Shown: piece by piece, positions 22,612 through 30,589 of the stretch
Numbering within the stretch: the stretch's first letter is position 1
Layout: every line of letters begins with the position of its first letter
Assembly (NCBI GenBank): GCA_003241215.1
Contig: QFOL01000014.1
Coordinates: 1 to 30,858, forward strand
Direction of reading: 5' to 3'
DNA length: 30,858 nucleotides
Source: Agrobacterium fabrum
GTDB taxonomy: Bacteria > Pseudomonadota > Alphaproteobacteria > Rhizobiales > Rhizobiaceae
The notes under the pieces: model-generated
Seen by the model: only the letters and a program-made list of their open reading frames with translations
What the model was told of the DNA's origin: nothing
Database searches by the model: none
Made by a program: the position numbers and the translations under genes

Positions 22612-22912
22612 GAGCCTTGCCTTCCGGTCATCGACACTCTTCCTGCCCGAAACACCGGGCAGTCGGTCTGTCGAACAATGCAGTCGCCGGCCGATTTTCA
22701 ATAATCGGTGCCGAATTCGAGACTATGCGAAGCGACGGCCCTGGTTTTGCGGGATCGCCCCGCGCGCCTGATACCGTTTGCCATTGCTGATGCCGGTACC
22801 ATGCGCGCGGGGCGACAGCAAAGCAAATATCATCCTTGCCGTCGTTTTGTTCGGCGTTCCCATCGGTTGCTTCGGGAGTCGAAATCAACGGGAATGGGGC
22901 TTTGCCTCTTCC
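22612..22912. other. Intergenic region upstream of fecI and downstream of the trans-sulfuration gene
   Basis: No gene is convincing here. The stretch should hold the fecI promoter and leader and the end of the upstream minus-strand transcript. The one striking structure is the long stem-loop listed separately. I looked for an iron-responsive TGA-N9-TCA (RirA), an Irr-type box and a Fur-type palindrome and found none I would defend. Confidence 0.4.
22755..22815. other. Large stem-loop with perfect 13-bp outer stem
   Basis: TCGCCCCGCGCGC (22755-22767) and GCGCGCGGGGCGA (22803-22815) are perfect inverted copies around 35 bases, and TACCG/CGGTA extend the stem inside after a small bulge. It lies about 100 bases past the stop of the minus-strand trans-sulfuration gene and upstream of fecI. 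There is no T run on either side, so it may be a Rho-type 3' end or a regulatory RNA fold. Confidence 0.45.
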
Positions 22913-24196
22913 TCAGGCCGCATCCAGGGAGAGGGCGAGGTCGGCAATCAGATCGTCGGGATGTTCGATGCCGATGGACAGCCGGATGGTGGAATCGAGC
23001 ACGCCAATGCGCTGGCGCACATCCGCCGGAACACCCGAATGTGTCATCGTTGCCGGATGGGAGGCGAGGGATTCCGTGCCGCCGAGGCTGACCGCGAGTT
23101 TGAATATGGTGAGGGCATTGAGGAATTTGAAAGACGCTGCCTGCCCGCCGGTTATGTCGAAGGAGAAGGTCGATCCCGCGCCGGTGCATTGATCTGCAAA
23201 GACCTTGCCAACCGCAGATGCCGGATCGTTGAACGGCAGGTAATGGATTTTCTCGACCTTGGGATGCGCCTTCAGGAATTCGGCCACCAGCTGGGCGTTG
23301 CTGTTTGCCCGCTCCATCCGGATCTGCAGCGTCTCAAGCGAGCGCCCCAGCATCCAGCAGGAATGCGGATCGAGCTGCGTGCCGATTGCCCCGCGCAGTG
23401 CCTTTACCTGCTTCATCACATCCTTGCGGCCAAGCGCTGCCCCGGCAATGAGATCGGAGTGGCCGCCAACATATTTTGTCAGTGAATAGAGCGAGATGTC
23501 GGCGCCGTGCTCGATCGGCCGCTGGAAGACAGGGCCGAGAAGCGTGTTGTCGCAGGCGATGATCGGCCTGTGCCCCTGTTTCTGGCCGATCATGTCGGCG
23601 ACACGGCTGATCATCGGGATATCGACAATGCTGTTCGTCGGGTTGGCGGGGGTCTCGATGAGGATGACGGACACCCTGCCTTTCGCCATCGCCTCTTCCG
23701 CGGCGGCCACTACCGAGGCCTCGCTGACACCGTCGGCGAAACCCACGGCCGAAACGCCGAAATTGTGGAAGGTCTTTGCCAGCAGCGTCTCCGTGCCACC
23801 ATAGAGAGGCTGGGAATGGAGCACGGTATCGCCGGGCCGCACGAAAGCAAAAAGGGTCGTCGAAATGGCGGACATGCCGGATGAGAATAGCGCACAGCTT
23901 TCCGTGCGCTCGTAAACGGCGAGACGATCCTCGACGATCTCGCTATTGGGGTGGTTGAAACGGGAATAAACGAGGCCGGCGCCCCGGCCTGCCGGCGGCT
24001 CCTTGCGCCCGGAGACATAATCGAAGAAGTCGCGGCCGTCCTCCGCCGACTTGAAGACGAAGGTCGATGTCAGGAACACCGGCGGCTTCACCGCGCCTTC
24101 AGACAATTCCGGATCATAGCCGTAATTGAGCATCTGGGTTTCGGGATGCAGGGCGTGGTTGCCGATATGGGTTTTCGACGGATGTGGTGCGGTCAT
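22913..24196 (-). CDS. PLP-dependent trans-sulfuration enzyme (cystathionine gamma-synthase / methionine gamma-lyase family)
   Basis: A 427-residue fold-type I PLP enzyme of the Cys/Met metabolism family. Visible residues: Y77-S-R-F-N-H-P-N (cofactor phosphate and active-site region), the LYGGTETL loop (131-138), D216 in ACDNTLLGP (pyridine nitrogen) and the Schiff-base lysine K241 in [12 protein letters not shown]. It could add or remove sulfur groups on homoserine- or cysteine-derived substrates. Family members with a neighbouring divergent Lrp-type regulator often act as catabolic gamma-lyases, which I favour slightly over a biosynthetic sulfhydrylase. It lies 126 bases from the regulator start, transcribed away from it. 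The substrate cannot be settled from motifs. Confidence 0.85.
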   Translation of the reverse strand: MTAPHPSKTHIGNHALHPETQMLNYGYDPELSEGAVKPPVFLTSTFVFKSAEDGRDFFDYVSGRKEPPAGRGAGLVYSRFNHPNSEIVEDRLAVYERTESCALFSSGMSAISTTLFAFVRPGDTVLHSQPLYGGTETLLAKTFHNFGVSAVGFADGVSEASVVAAAEEAMAKGRVSVILIETPANPTNSIVDIPMISRVADMIGQKQGHRPIIACDNTLLGPVFQRPIEHGADISLYSLTKYVGGHSDLIAGAALGRKDVMKQVKALRGAIGTQLDPHSCWMLGRSLETLQIRMERANSNAQLVAEFLKAHPKVEKIHYLPFNDPASAVGKVFADQCTGAGSTFSFDITGGQAASFKFLNALTIFKLAVSLGGTESLASHPATMTHSGVPADVRQRIGVLDSTIRLSIGIEHPDDLIADLALSLDAA

Positions 24197-24242
24197 GTCC
24201 GGTAGATCCTCCTCGACAGGCTTTGAACTCTCCGCAGCTTAC

Positions 24243-24307
24243 ATGCAATCCCGCCGAAATACCTTGCATTCTGAAGCGCATCCATGTCTGATAAAGCAAT
24301 ATATTGC
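24243..24307. promoter_or_regulatory. Candidate Lrp/AsnC operator region between divergent genes
   Basis: ATGCAA (24243-24248) and TTGCAT (24264-24269) form an inverted pair, and GCAATATATTGC (24296-24307) is a perfect 12-base palindrome. All share a GCAAT-like core and lie between the divergent trans-sulfuration and Lrp-type genes. AT-rich palindromes of this sort are usual for Lrp-family autoregulation and control of the neighbour. The palindromes are seen; the function is inferred. Confidence 0.4.
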
Positions 24308-24322
24308 GGAGAATTCCCACTT

Positions 24323-24781
24323 ATGTCGCAGAAAATTGCAGATACGGTCGATAGACGGATTCTGAAAGAATTATCCGCCGATGCAAGGATCACCAACAAT
24401 GAACTGGCCGAGCGGGTCGGCCTGTCGGCATCCGCCTGCCTGCGCCGGCTGCGACGGCTGGAAGAGATCGGGGTGATCAAGGGTTATTCCGCGGTCGTCG
24501 ATCCGGCCATCGAGGGATGGACCATGACCGCCCTTGCCTCCATCCGTCTCAGCCGCCAGCACGATGACGAAATCCGCATGTTCGAAGCCGCCGTTCTGGA
24601 CTGGGACGAGGTTCTCGAATGTCACCTCGTCACCGGTTCGAAGGACTATATGCTGAAGGTCATGTGCGGCGGGCTGGAGGATTATGAGCGCTTCATCAAG
24701 GAGAAAATCGCCAAGCTGAAATGCGTCGATACCATCGAGACCAGCTTCGTCATGAACACGATCAAGGCCCGGCGCATCTGA
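24323..24781 (+). CDS. Lrp/AsnC-family transcriptional regulator
   Basis: A 152-residue regulator with an N-terminal winged HTH (IADTVDRRILKELSADARI, then NNELAERVGLSASACLRRLR) and a C-terminal RAM/ACT-like ligand domain (from about residue 65, including VTGSKDYMLKVMCGG). It should form octamers or dimers that sense an amino acid. ATG 24323 gives the normal family length, and GGAG is present 11 bases upstream; ATG 24284 would add 13 residues without a ribosome site. It is divergent from the trans-sulfuration enzyme gene, so methionine, homocysteine or cysteine is a reasonable effector, by inference. The gene converges with the methyltransferase gene. Confidence 0.88.
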   Translation: MSQKIADTVDRRILKELSADARITNNELAERVGLSASACLRRLRRLEEIGVIKGYSAVVDPAIEGWTMTALASIRLSRQHDDEIRMFEAAVLDWDEVLECHLVTGSKDYMLKVMCGGLEDYERFIKEKIAKLKCVDTIETSFVMNTIKARRI

Positions 24782-24836
24782 GTCCCGCCACCACCAGCGG
24801 GGACCATTTTCACCGGGCTCGGCCCTGCAGAACCTC

Positions 24837-25901
24837 CTAGGCCCGCGCCTCCAGCACCATGTTGAAAGGCCCGGTAAAGGCCCGCTTGACATGGGTAAAG
24901 CCACCCGAGCGGATGACCTCGGAAAGCTTCGCTTCCCCGGCCTGCGCCCCCAATCCTTCACCCACCTCCTGGTCAAGCGATGTCGGCACGCAGATCATGG
25001 TGGATGCATTGTAATAGAGGCGGCCGACAGGGTTCATATTGTCCGCCGGGCGGTCGCCCGCAATGGGCTCGACAATCATCCAGGTGCCGTCCTTTTTGAG
25101 AATGCGCGACATATGCCCCGCACAGCCACGCGGATCACCCATATCGTGCAGACAGTCGTAACTGGTGATCAGATCGAAATCCGTATCCCTGATGTCCTTG
25201 GCCGTCGCCGCCACGAACGTCACCCGGTCGCTCACCCCATGGCTTCGGGCATGTTTGTTCGCCTCTTCTATGGATGGCTCATGGAAGTCGTAGCCAATGA
25301 AGCTGGCGTTGCGATAGGCCTCGGCCATGAGAATTGTCGAGAAGCCAACGCCACAGCCGACATCCGCCACCTTGGCGCCTTTCATCAGTTTTTCCTCCAC
25401 GCCCTGAAGCGCAGGCAACCACGATTGCACGATATTGTTCACATATCCCGGCCGGAAGAACGCGCCTGTTGCGCAGAATAGGCAACCTGCCGTGTCTCCC
25501 CACCGCACTCCGCCGCCAGTGCGGAAGCTGCGCTCAACCTTCGGCTCTCCCTCGATCATCGCCGCCACCAGATCGAAAGCACCTTCCAGATAGACGGGGC
25601 TGTCTTTGTTGACGAACACCATCGCCTGCTCGGGCGAGAGACTGAACATCTCGGAACCGCTGTCATAGTCGATATAGCCGTTCGCCGCCTGTGCCAGCCC
25701 CCACTCCCTCACATATCGCTCGGAAAGACCGCCAGAAGCCGCCGCCAGGCCTGCGGAGGTCACCGGCCCAACCCGATGCAGCGCATCGAACAGGCCCAGC
25801 CTCAAGCCGATCCTGACAGTCGGAACGCTGAAGGCCCCTCCGAGGTCGCCCAGCATTTTGCCAATGAAAGAATGTAGTTTGGTTTCGTTGAGCTGTGTCA
25901 T
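24837..25901 (-). CDS. SAM-dependent methyltransferase with N-terminal winged-helix domain
   Basis: A 354-residue class I methyltransferase. Residues about 20-95 look like the dimerising winged-helix domain found in O-methyltransferases and Rv2258c-like proteins (VRIGLRLGLFDALHRVGPVTS, with SERYVREWGLAQAANGYI). The SAM-binding motif I is V178-ADVGCGVG186, followed by an acidic strand end in FIGYDFHEPSI and a post-motif region TSYDCLHDMGDP. GGGGGGAA is 6-7 bases before the ATG. The substrate is unknown: small-molecule O-methylation and arsenite-type or natural-product methylation are all conceivable. The gene is divergent from the cyclase gene with a 240-base spacer and convergent with the Lrp-type regulator. 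Confidence 0.85.
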   Translation of the reverse strand: MTQLNETKLHSFIGKMLGDLGGAFSVPTVRIGLRLGLFDALHRVGPVTSAGLAAASGGLSERYVREWGLAQAANGYIDYDSGSEMFSLSPEQAMVFVNKDSPVYLEGAFDLVAAMIEGEPKVERSFRTGGGVRWGDTAGCLFCATGAFFRPGYVNNIVQSWLPALQGVEEKLMKGAKVADVGCGVGFSTILMAEAYRNASFIGYDFHEPSIEEANKHARSHGVSDRVTFVAATAKDIRDTDFDLITSYDCLHDMGDPRGCAGHMSRILKKDGTWMIVEPIAGDRPADNMNPVGRLYYNASTMICVPTSLDQEVGEGLGAQAGEAKLSEVIRSGGFTHVKRAFTGPFNMVLEARA

Positions 25902-26018
25902 CGCATTCCCCCCAATTCGCTTCGTTGGCGGGCAAAGGCTGACCGCAAATTGCTTGCGTCAGTGGATGCTCGTAGACCATGCAACATAGCCGAATGCCCC
26001 GAAATTGTCACGCGAACG

Positions 26019-26081
26019 ACCATCGCCCTTTCCGGTGAGGCGCCCCTGTCAGGGTCACCCACGCGGGCGATAGACGATGGT
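26019..26081. repeat. Nested inverted repeats in the methyltransferase-cyclase spacer
   Basis: ACCATCG (26019-26025) matches CGATGGT (26075-26081), and the overlapping ATCGCCC (26022-26028) matches GGGCGAT (26065-26071). The arms lie about 40-50 bases apart between two divergent genes, so they may be operator half-sites or a loosely folded leader of the cyclase mRNA. Weak evidence. Confidence 0.25.
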
Positions 26082-26141
26082 TTGGGGGAGTCGTAAACTG
26101 GCTGGAAGAGCAGGCAACGATATACTCCTGGGAGGAAACCA

Positions 26142-26954
26142 ATGCCTATCTTCATGGACCGGCACGAGCTTGCCGGAGTTTCAGCGGCGGATATCGCCGC
26201 GGCACACCTTAAAGATCTCAACATCCAGGATCAGTACGGCGTCAGGTTTTTGACCTACTGGTTTGATGAAAGGCGCGGCACGGCCTTTTGCCTCATCGAT
26301 GCCCCGGATGCTGAAACCGCGCAATGCGTGCATCGGGAAGCGCATGGCTTTATCGCCAGCGAAGTAGTGGAAGTCGCCCTGTCGGCCGTAGAAGCGTTTC
26401 TCGGGCGCATACAGGATCCCGTGGCGGTCGTGGCCGCCACGAAAAAAATGGACCCCGGCCACCGTGCTATCCTATTCACGGACATTGTAGGTTCAACCGA
26501 AATGACGGCCCGCCTCGGCGATCGCATGGCGGCGGAACTTATCCGGGCACACGATGCCCTCGTGCGCGGTTGTCTGGGGCGGCGCTCGGGACGGGAGGTC
26601 AAACACACCGGCGATGGCATAATGGCCGTGTTCTCCTCCACGCCATTTGCAGTGGATTGCGCCATCGATATCCAGCGCGAGTTCCATCGTTACAACAGCG
26701 ACAGGGGCGAGCCCATCCATATCCGTATCGGTCTGGATTGCGGGGAGCCTATCGAGGACAGCAATGATTTCTTCGGCACGACAGTGCAATTGGCGGCAAG
26801 GCTTTGCGCTGCAGCCGAGAGCGACCAGATACTGATATCGGACAAGACTTTTCAGGAATATGGCGGCGCCGATGTCCTCGTGCATGGCGATCGTTACAGG
26901 TTGAAAGGCTTTGCCGAGCCCGTCCTCGCCTATAGTTGCGAGTGGCTGCACTAG
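26142..26954 (+). CDS. DUF4242 - class III adenylate cyclase fusion
   Basis: A 270-residue cytosolic protein. The N-terminal 80 residues are a DUF4242 (SCO4226-type, nickel-binding) ferredoxin-like domain: MPIFMDRHEL, YGVRFLTYWFDERRG and HREAHGF are typical. Residues 105-270 are a class III nucleotide cyclase domain. Metal-binding aspartates D114 (LFTDIVGST) and D158 (KHTGDGI) are present. K154 and D209 align with the adenine-selecting Lys/Asp pair of adenylate cyclases, and R220 with the transition-state Arg. Q216 takes the place of the usual Asn in the VN.AAR motif. cAMP production is the likely activity, perhaps tuned by metal binding to the N-terminal domain. A GGAGG site lies just upstream of the ATG. 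The gene is monocistronic, divergent from the methyltransferase. Confidence 0.85.
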   Translation: MPIFMDRHELAGVSAADIAAAHLKDLNIQDQYGVRFLTYWFDERRGTAFCLIDAPDAETAQCVHREAHGFIASEVVEVALSAVEAFLGRIQDPVAVVAATKKMDPGHRAILFTDIVGSTEMTARLGDRMAAELIRAHDALVRGCLGRRSGREVKHTGDGIMAVFSSTPFAVDCAIDIQREFHRYNSDRGEPIHIRIGLDCGEPIEDSNDFFGTTVQLAARLCAAAESDQILISDKTFQEYGGADVLVHGDRYRLKGFAEPVLAYSCEWLH

Positions 26955-26995
26955 CTACGGCTTGTGCAGCCACCGAAGGGGCAGAAATCGCCGAT

Positions 26996-29011
26996 TTATT
27001 CGGTCGTCGCCTGAATGTCGACCTTGTCCAGAAGCCCCATCGGGTTATCGGAGGCGGCAACCAGATCGAAAATGCCGAGGCCGTTTGCGCCGGTGGATTT
27101 GACCGTTACCGTCAGGGTTCCGGGGGTGTTGAGAAAGCGGACCAGCGCTTCCACCGCACCCTGCAGCTTCGGCTGTTCCGCCGCCACCTGCTGCAACATC
27201 ACGCTCGTCACCAGCGCCAGGGTGGCGCGTACCTGATCTTCCGTCATGTCGTTCTGCAGGGCATAAAGCTTGATCGCCTTGGCCATCAAACCTTCGTCCT
27301 TGATCGTGAGCTTCACTTCGCGGCCGGCGAGCCCGAAGAGCGCCGCCTGGGCGCGATTGACGTCAAAAGAGAAGAACTCTTCCGTAAAGCCGCTGACCAG
27401 ACCGGCAAAATTGACGCTGCCGAAATCCTTGCTGCTGAGCGAGATATCACGGATCACCAGATTGCTGTTCGGTTCGTCCCAGCCGGCGGCGAGACCATAA
27501 GAGAAGGCCAGCGTTTCGAGGCCGAGTTTGCGGGCTTCAACGAAAACTTCCTCCGTCGAGTCCGCCGGGATCGGAAGCGTGAGCTCGTCCTGCCTGATCT
27601 CGATATCGGTCGGAATGCCGTTGAAGGGTTTGGTCAGCCCCATCTCGAAATTCTTGAGCGAGAATTTGATACGCTCCGGCGTTCCGGCCGTTTCTTCCTC
27701 CGTCTCTTCCTCCGGCTTTTCCGGCGCGGCGACATCGACGTTGATGCCGCCAAGGCGCACCCTGCCAAGTTCCGGTATCAGGCGGTTGAACTGGAAGGTC
27801 TCGATCTGCGTCTCGTCGAGCGCGATGATCTCGGAAATTCCTTTGATCGTCGAACTCCAGTCAAAACCCTTGAGGCTCGCCTCCGCGACGTCGATCCTGT
27901 CCTCGCCATTTCCAATCGACATGCCCTGCATGCCGAAGTCGAGCTTGCGGCTGTCCATCTGCATGTCGATGCGGTCGATGGCGACATTGACCCTTTTGCC
28001 GGCCGCCCCGTCTTTTTTGTCCGGCGCCTCGGCCTTGAAGCCGATGAGCTGCATGTCGCTCTTGCCGATCATGTCGAGAATGGAGACGGCTTTCGTGAAA
28101 AGCGCCTGGCGTGCCTGCGGGGAAAGTTCATCAGGGTTTTGGGTCGCCGTCAGCGCTTTCAGGGTATCCAGCAGCGGCTCGGACGGCATGCGGGCGGTAA
28201 AACCATCGCTGCGGATCTCATCGTAGCTGAAATGACCTTCTCCATCGGAGAATGAAACCGTCCGCACGGAGAGCGGCCCGTAGAGCGGCTTCGCTTCCTT
28301 GTCGTCCGGGCCCGCCTTTTCCGTATAAAGCCGCGCGAGATAAGCGACATCGATACCCTCGCCGGCGATCACGCCTGTCGAGACGACCATATGCTTTTCC
28401 TGCATCGCGCCATCGCTGTCGGGAAGCTGCATCTTGATGTCGTAGCTGCCATTGTCGATCGAATATCGGGCAATGCGGCCGCCGGCGATATCGGAGAGCG
28501 CCAGGTTCTTGTAAACGGTCTTCTGCTCGGTGGTGGCGATGGACTGGGCAAACGTCACCTCGGGCGTGGAGATGCTTGTCGCCGCGAAGCGCGCGATGCG
28601 CCGGGGCAGGGAGCCGCCGTTTTCTTCCGCCTGTTCCGGCTTTGCGAAAGCGGCATTTTCGATGCGCGCCTGCGCCATCGAAATCTTTCCGGTGGGCACA
28701 TCGATATCGATGTTATCCATGTCAAGCACGCCGTCCAGGAATGGAAGCTTCGGGCGTCCGTCGATAGCCGCGATCTTGATGGTCTTGCCGTCTTCAAGCG
28801 GCAATGTCAGATCGCGAACATGAATTTTCCCGAGAAAATCGACCTCCACGGAACGGGCAGTCGCGCCGCTGCGGGCAACGATTTCCTTTACCTTTGCTTC
28901 GTAGAAGGTCTTGCCGCCGATGACGCCCGCGGCGGCAATGGCAATGATGGCAACCGCCGCCCAAAGCGCCCTGCGCCGACCCTTGCCGGTCTGGATGTTT
29001 TCCTGTTCCAC
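26996..29011 (-). CDS. Large membrane-anchored periplasmic protein, AsmA-like architecture
   Basis: A 671-residue protein starting at GTG 29011, with AGGA 8-9 bases upstream. A short cytoplasmic tail is followed by one transmembrane helix (about 14-34, LWAAVAIIAIAAAGVIGG), and the rest should lie in the periplasm. The remainder is rich in alternating beta-type segments (IHVRDLTLPLEDGKTIKIAAIDG, LDMDNIDIDVPTG and repeats of similar form), which resembles AsmA/TamB- or YdgA-like proteins involved in outer-membrane lipid transport or biogenesis. An acidic Glu-rich linker occurs around residue 425-435. I do not recognise a specific family. It is alone on the minus strand next to a small exported protein gene. 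Confidence 0.6.
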   Translation of the reverse strand: MEQENIQTGKGRRRALWAAVAIIAIAAAGVIGGKTFYEAKVKEIVARSGATARSVEVDFLGKIHVRDLTLPLEDGKTIKIAAIDGRPKLPFLDGVLDMDNIDIDVPTGKISMAQARIENAAFAKPEQAEENGGSLPRRIARFAATSISTPEVTFAQSIATTEQKTVYKNLALSDIAGGRIARYSIDNGSYDIKMQLPDSDGAMQEKHMVVSTGVIAGEGIDVAYLARLYTEKAGPDDKEAKPLYGPLSVRTVSFSDGEGHFSYDEIRSDGFTARMPSEPLLDTLKALTATQNPDELSPQARQALFTKAVSILDMIGKSDMQLIGFKAEAPDKKDGAAGKRVNVAIDRIDMQMDSRKLDFGMQGMSIGNGEDRIDVAEASLKGFDWSSTIKGISEIIALDETQIETFQFNRLIPELGRVRLGGINVDVAAPEKPEEETEEETAGTPERIKFSLKNFEMGLTKPFNGIPTDIEIRQDELTLPIPADSTEEVFVEARKLGLETLAFSYGLAAGWDEPNSNLVIRDISLSSKDFGSVNFAGLVSGFTEEFFSFDVNRAQAALFGLAGREVKLTIKDEGLMAKAIKLYALQNDMTEDQVRATLALVTSVMLQQVAAEQPKLQGAVEALVRFLNTPGTLTVTVKSTGANGLGIFDLVAASDNPMGLLDKVDIQATTE

Positions 29012-29292
29012 GAAGTTTGTCCTCTCTCACGAACTGATATTGGCCGCCTTTTAAGCACGCAGAAGTTGCTTATCAAGTGGTCTCCGCCATGTGGTCTGCT
29101 GAAGAGAGGGCATGTCCTGCCGAAAGCCGGGGTGATGATGCCCGTCATCGCCGTCCGGAAGGGCGGGCTTTCGGTCGACGGCGGGCCTTTGGCAGAACCG
29201 TCTCGATGGGCGGCCGCACGGCGGGCGCGGTGAGGCAGGATGCCGCTGCGCGCCGCCATCAAGGCTGTGAAAGGCAGTTTTATTTACGGTGT

Positions 29293-29697
29293 TCACGCAC
29301 CGTTGAGGATATTGCACATGCCCGTGCGGACGACGTTCTTGTCCGCGATCTGTCCCACCTGAATGTTGAAGACGGCATCGATCCGCACTGCGGCGCCTTT
29401 CTGCCGGGCCACGACCCGCAGCGTCTGAATTCTGCCGCTGCCGCTGGTGTCCTGGTGCGCGTCGATGGAAGACAGCGCCTTGTTGATCTGGATACCTGAA
29501 AAACCTTCCGCCGCCACGGCCTGCGCGAGCTTTTGAAGCACGGCTGACGCTTTTGCCTTCGGCAGTTCCTGCCACGACTTGTAAGACACGGGCGTCACCA
29601 TCGGCACGCCTGAGACAGTGAAGTTCTTCTCGCAGGAAGCGGCGAGGACGGGGCTGGAGAAGGCAAACAGGCCAAGAGCTGCTATGACATATTTCAT
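29293..29697 (-). CDS. Small exported protein of unknown function
   Basis: A 134-residue protein with a clear Sec signal (MKYVIAALGLFAFSSPVLAA, cleavage before SCEKNF). The mature part has two cysteines, one at the new N-terminus and one near the C-terminal end (GMCNILNG), which may pair. The long reading from 29904 is rejected because it adds an arginine-rich leader; ATG 29712 (five residues longer) is a second possibility. The mature sequence seems mixed alpha/beta and lacks enzyme motifs I know. It is downstream of the small HTH gene on the same strand (46-base gap) and could share its transcript. The family is unknown to me. Confidence 0.6.
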   Translation of the reverse strand: MKYVIAALGLFAFSSPVLAASCEKNFTVSGVPMVTPVSYKSWQELPKAKASAVLQKLAQAVAAEGFSGIQINKALSSIDAHQDTSGSGRIQTLRVVARQKGAAVRIDAVFNIQVGQIADKNVVRTGMCNILNGA

Positions 29698-29743
29698 TTG
29701 GAATAATCCCATTATTGGTGAAGGCTGAAGACTGCCGGCCGCA

Positions 29744-29962
29744 TCAGAAGGCAGACCGTTTTCCTCGGTAGGTGGAAGGAGGCGGAAGAGCTTCATGGGC
29801 TTGCGCCAGCGTTTCAAGCCATGTCGCCAGGCCGGCGGGAACCTCCTCGTTGCCCGCTTCCAGCGCCTCAATCCATGAAAGTTCGCATTGCAGCGCGGAC
29901 GCAATATTGATCGGTGTCCAGCGGATCACCCGCAGGCATTGATTAAAGCGTTCTGGTGACAT
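29744..29962 (-). CDS. Small helix-turn-helix protein (XRE/Cro-like)
   Basis: A 72-residue protein whose first half forms a helix-turn-helix-like unit (LRVIRWTPINIASALQCEL, then SWIEALEAGNEEVPAGLATWL). Short proteins of this style, with an R-W start, a W in the recognition helix and a WLETLAQAHE end, are common in rhizobia from memory. It probably binds DNA, and the target is unknown. ATG 29962 is the only good start; the ribosome site is weak. It is in line with the exported protein gene downstream. Confidence 0.6.
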   Translation of the reverse strand: MSPERFNQCLRVIRWTPINIASALQCELSWIEALEAGNEEVPAGLATWLETLAQAHEALPPPSTYRGKRSAF

Positions 29963-30184
29963 GATGATTTGATGTTTTCCCCGTCTTTTTCCTGGCGAAG
30001 CTCACTCACACGGCTGCGAGAGTCAATCTTTTTCTGCAACTTTTGATGGCCTGTTTCCGGCCCTGAAGTTGTATCTGTCAGCCGTTGCCATTCGTCAGGC
30101 GCAGGAAGGGAAAGGCAATCATGCCCAAATGAAACGGCGGGGCGATGCATCCGCATTTCATCCCCGGGAGCATTTCCTCCGAGA

Positions 30185-30208
30185 AAACTTAGTCGATTTG
30201 CTAAGTTT
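30185..30208. promoter_or_regulatory. Candidate ArsR-type operator 1
   Basis: AAACTTAG (30185-30192) and CTAAGTTT (30201-30208) are a perfect 8-base inverted repeat around an 8-base spacer, 25 bases before the ArsR-family gene. An inverted repeat with short AT-rich arms in this place is the normal layout of an autoregulatory operator. Confidence 0.5.
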
Positions 30209-30232
30209 CTCCTTGCCCCATCACGATGAAAC

Positions 30233-30589
30233 ATGATAGTTAGCAATATGACTAAGCATCATCAGGACCTTTCACTGATCTTCCAGGCTCTGGCCGATCC
30301 GACGCGGCGGGCGATTCTGGCGCGCCTTGGCGGCGGGCCGGCACCGGTCATGGAACTGTCCGCTCCCACGGGGCTGCGTCTGCCCACGGTCATGCGGCAT
30401 CTTTCCGTGCTGGAGGAGGCGGGGCTGATCGTCACGTCCAAGGATGGGCGGGTGCGCACCTGTGCCATCGTGCCCGAAGCGCTGGAGCCGGTAAGCACAT
30501 GGCTCGATGAGCAGCGGGCCGTGTGGGAGAGCCGGCTTGACCGGCTGGAGGCATTTGCAATGCAGGCCATGAAGGAGGATTCAGAATGA
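30233..30589 (+). CDS. ArsR-family transcriptional repressor
   Basis: A 118-residue winged-HTH regulator (113 if started at ATG 30248). The family core is clear: LIFQALADPTRRAILARLG, then VMELSAPTGLRLPTVMRHLSVLEEAGL, and a wing VTSKDGRVRTC. No metal-binding CxC motif is visible in the recognition helix, so a non-metal signal is likely. It overlaps the next gene by four bases (ATGA), and that gene encodes a SRPBCC/AHSA1-type protein. ArsR-SRPBCC pairs of this form are frequent in Proteobacteria and usually autoregulated. Two similar inverted repeats surround the promoter and start. Neither possible start has a good ribosome site. Confidence 0.85.
   Translation: MIVSNMTKHHQDLSLIFQALADPTRRAILARLGGGPAPVMELSAPTGLRLPTVMRHLSVLEEAGLIVTSKDGRVRTCAIVPEALEPVSTWLDEQRAVWESRLDRLEAFAMQAMKEDSE
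30240..30255. promoter_or_regulatory. Candidate ArsR-type operator 2 overlapping the start region
   Basis: TTAG (30240-30243) and CTAA (30252-30255), with the same 8-base spacer and a CTAAG right half as operator 1, span the second possible ATG at 30248. Centres of the two sites are 51 bases apart, about five helical turns. The short arms make this less secure than operator 1. Confidence 0.35.

Noticed and set aside
26936..28255. 439-codon plus-strand frame opposite the AsmA-like gene
   Set aside because: Antisense shadow. The minus-strand protein has a TM anchor, good start and consistent beta-rich pattern.
29012..29292. Possible gene or RNA in the gap before the exported small protein
   Set aside because: Only GC-rich short frames and small hairpins were seen; no tRNA-like cloverleaf or coding signal.
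29926..30246. 106-codon minus-strand frame
   Set aside because: It covers the small HTH gene start and the ArsR promoter and operators; no family features.
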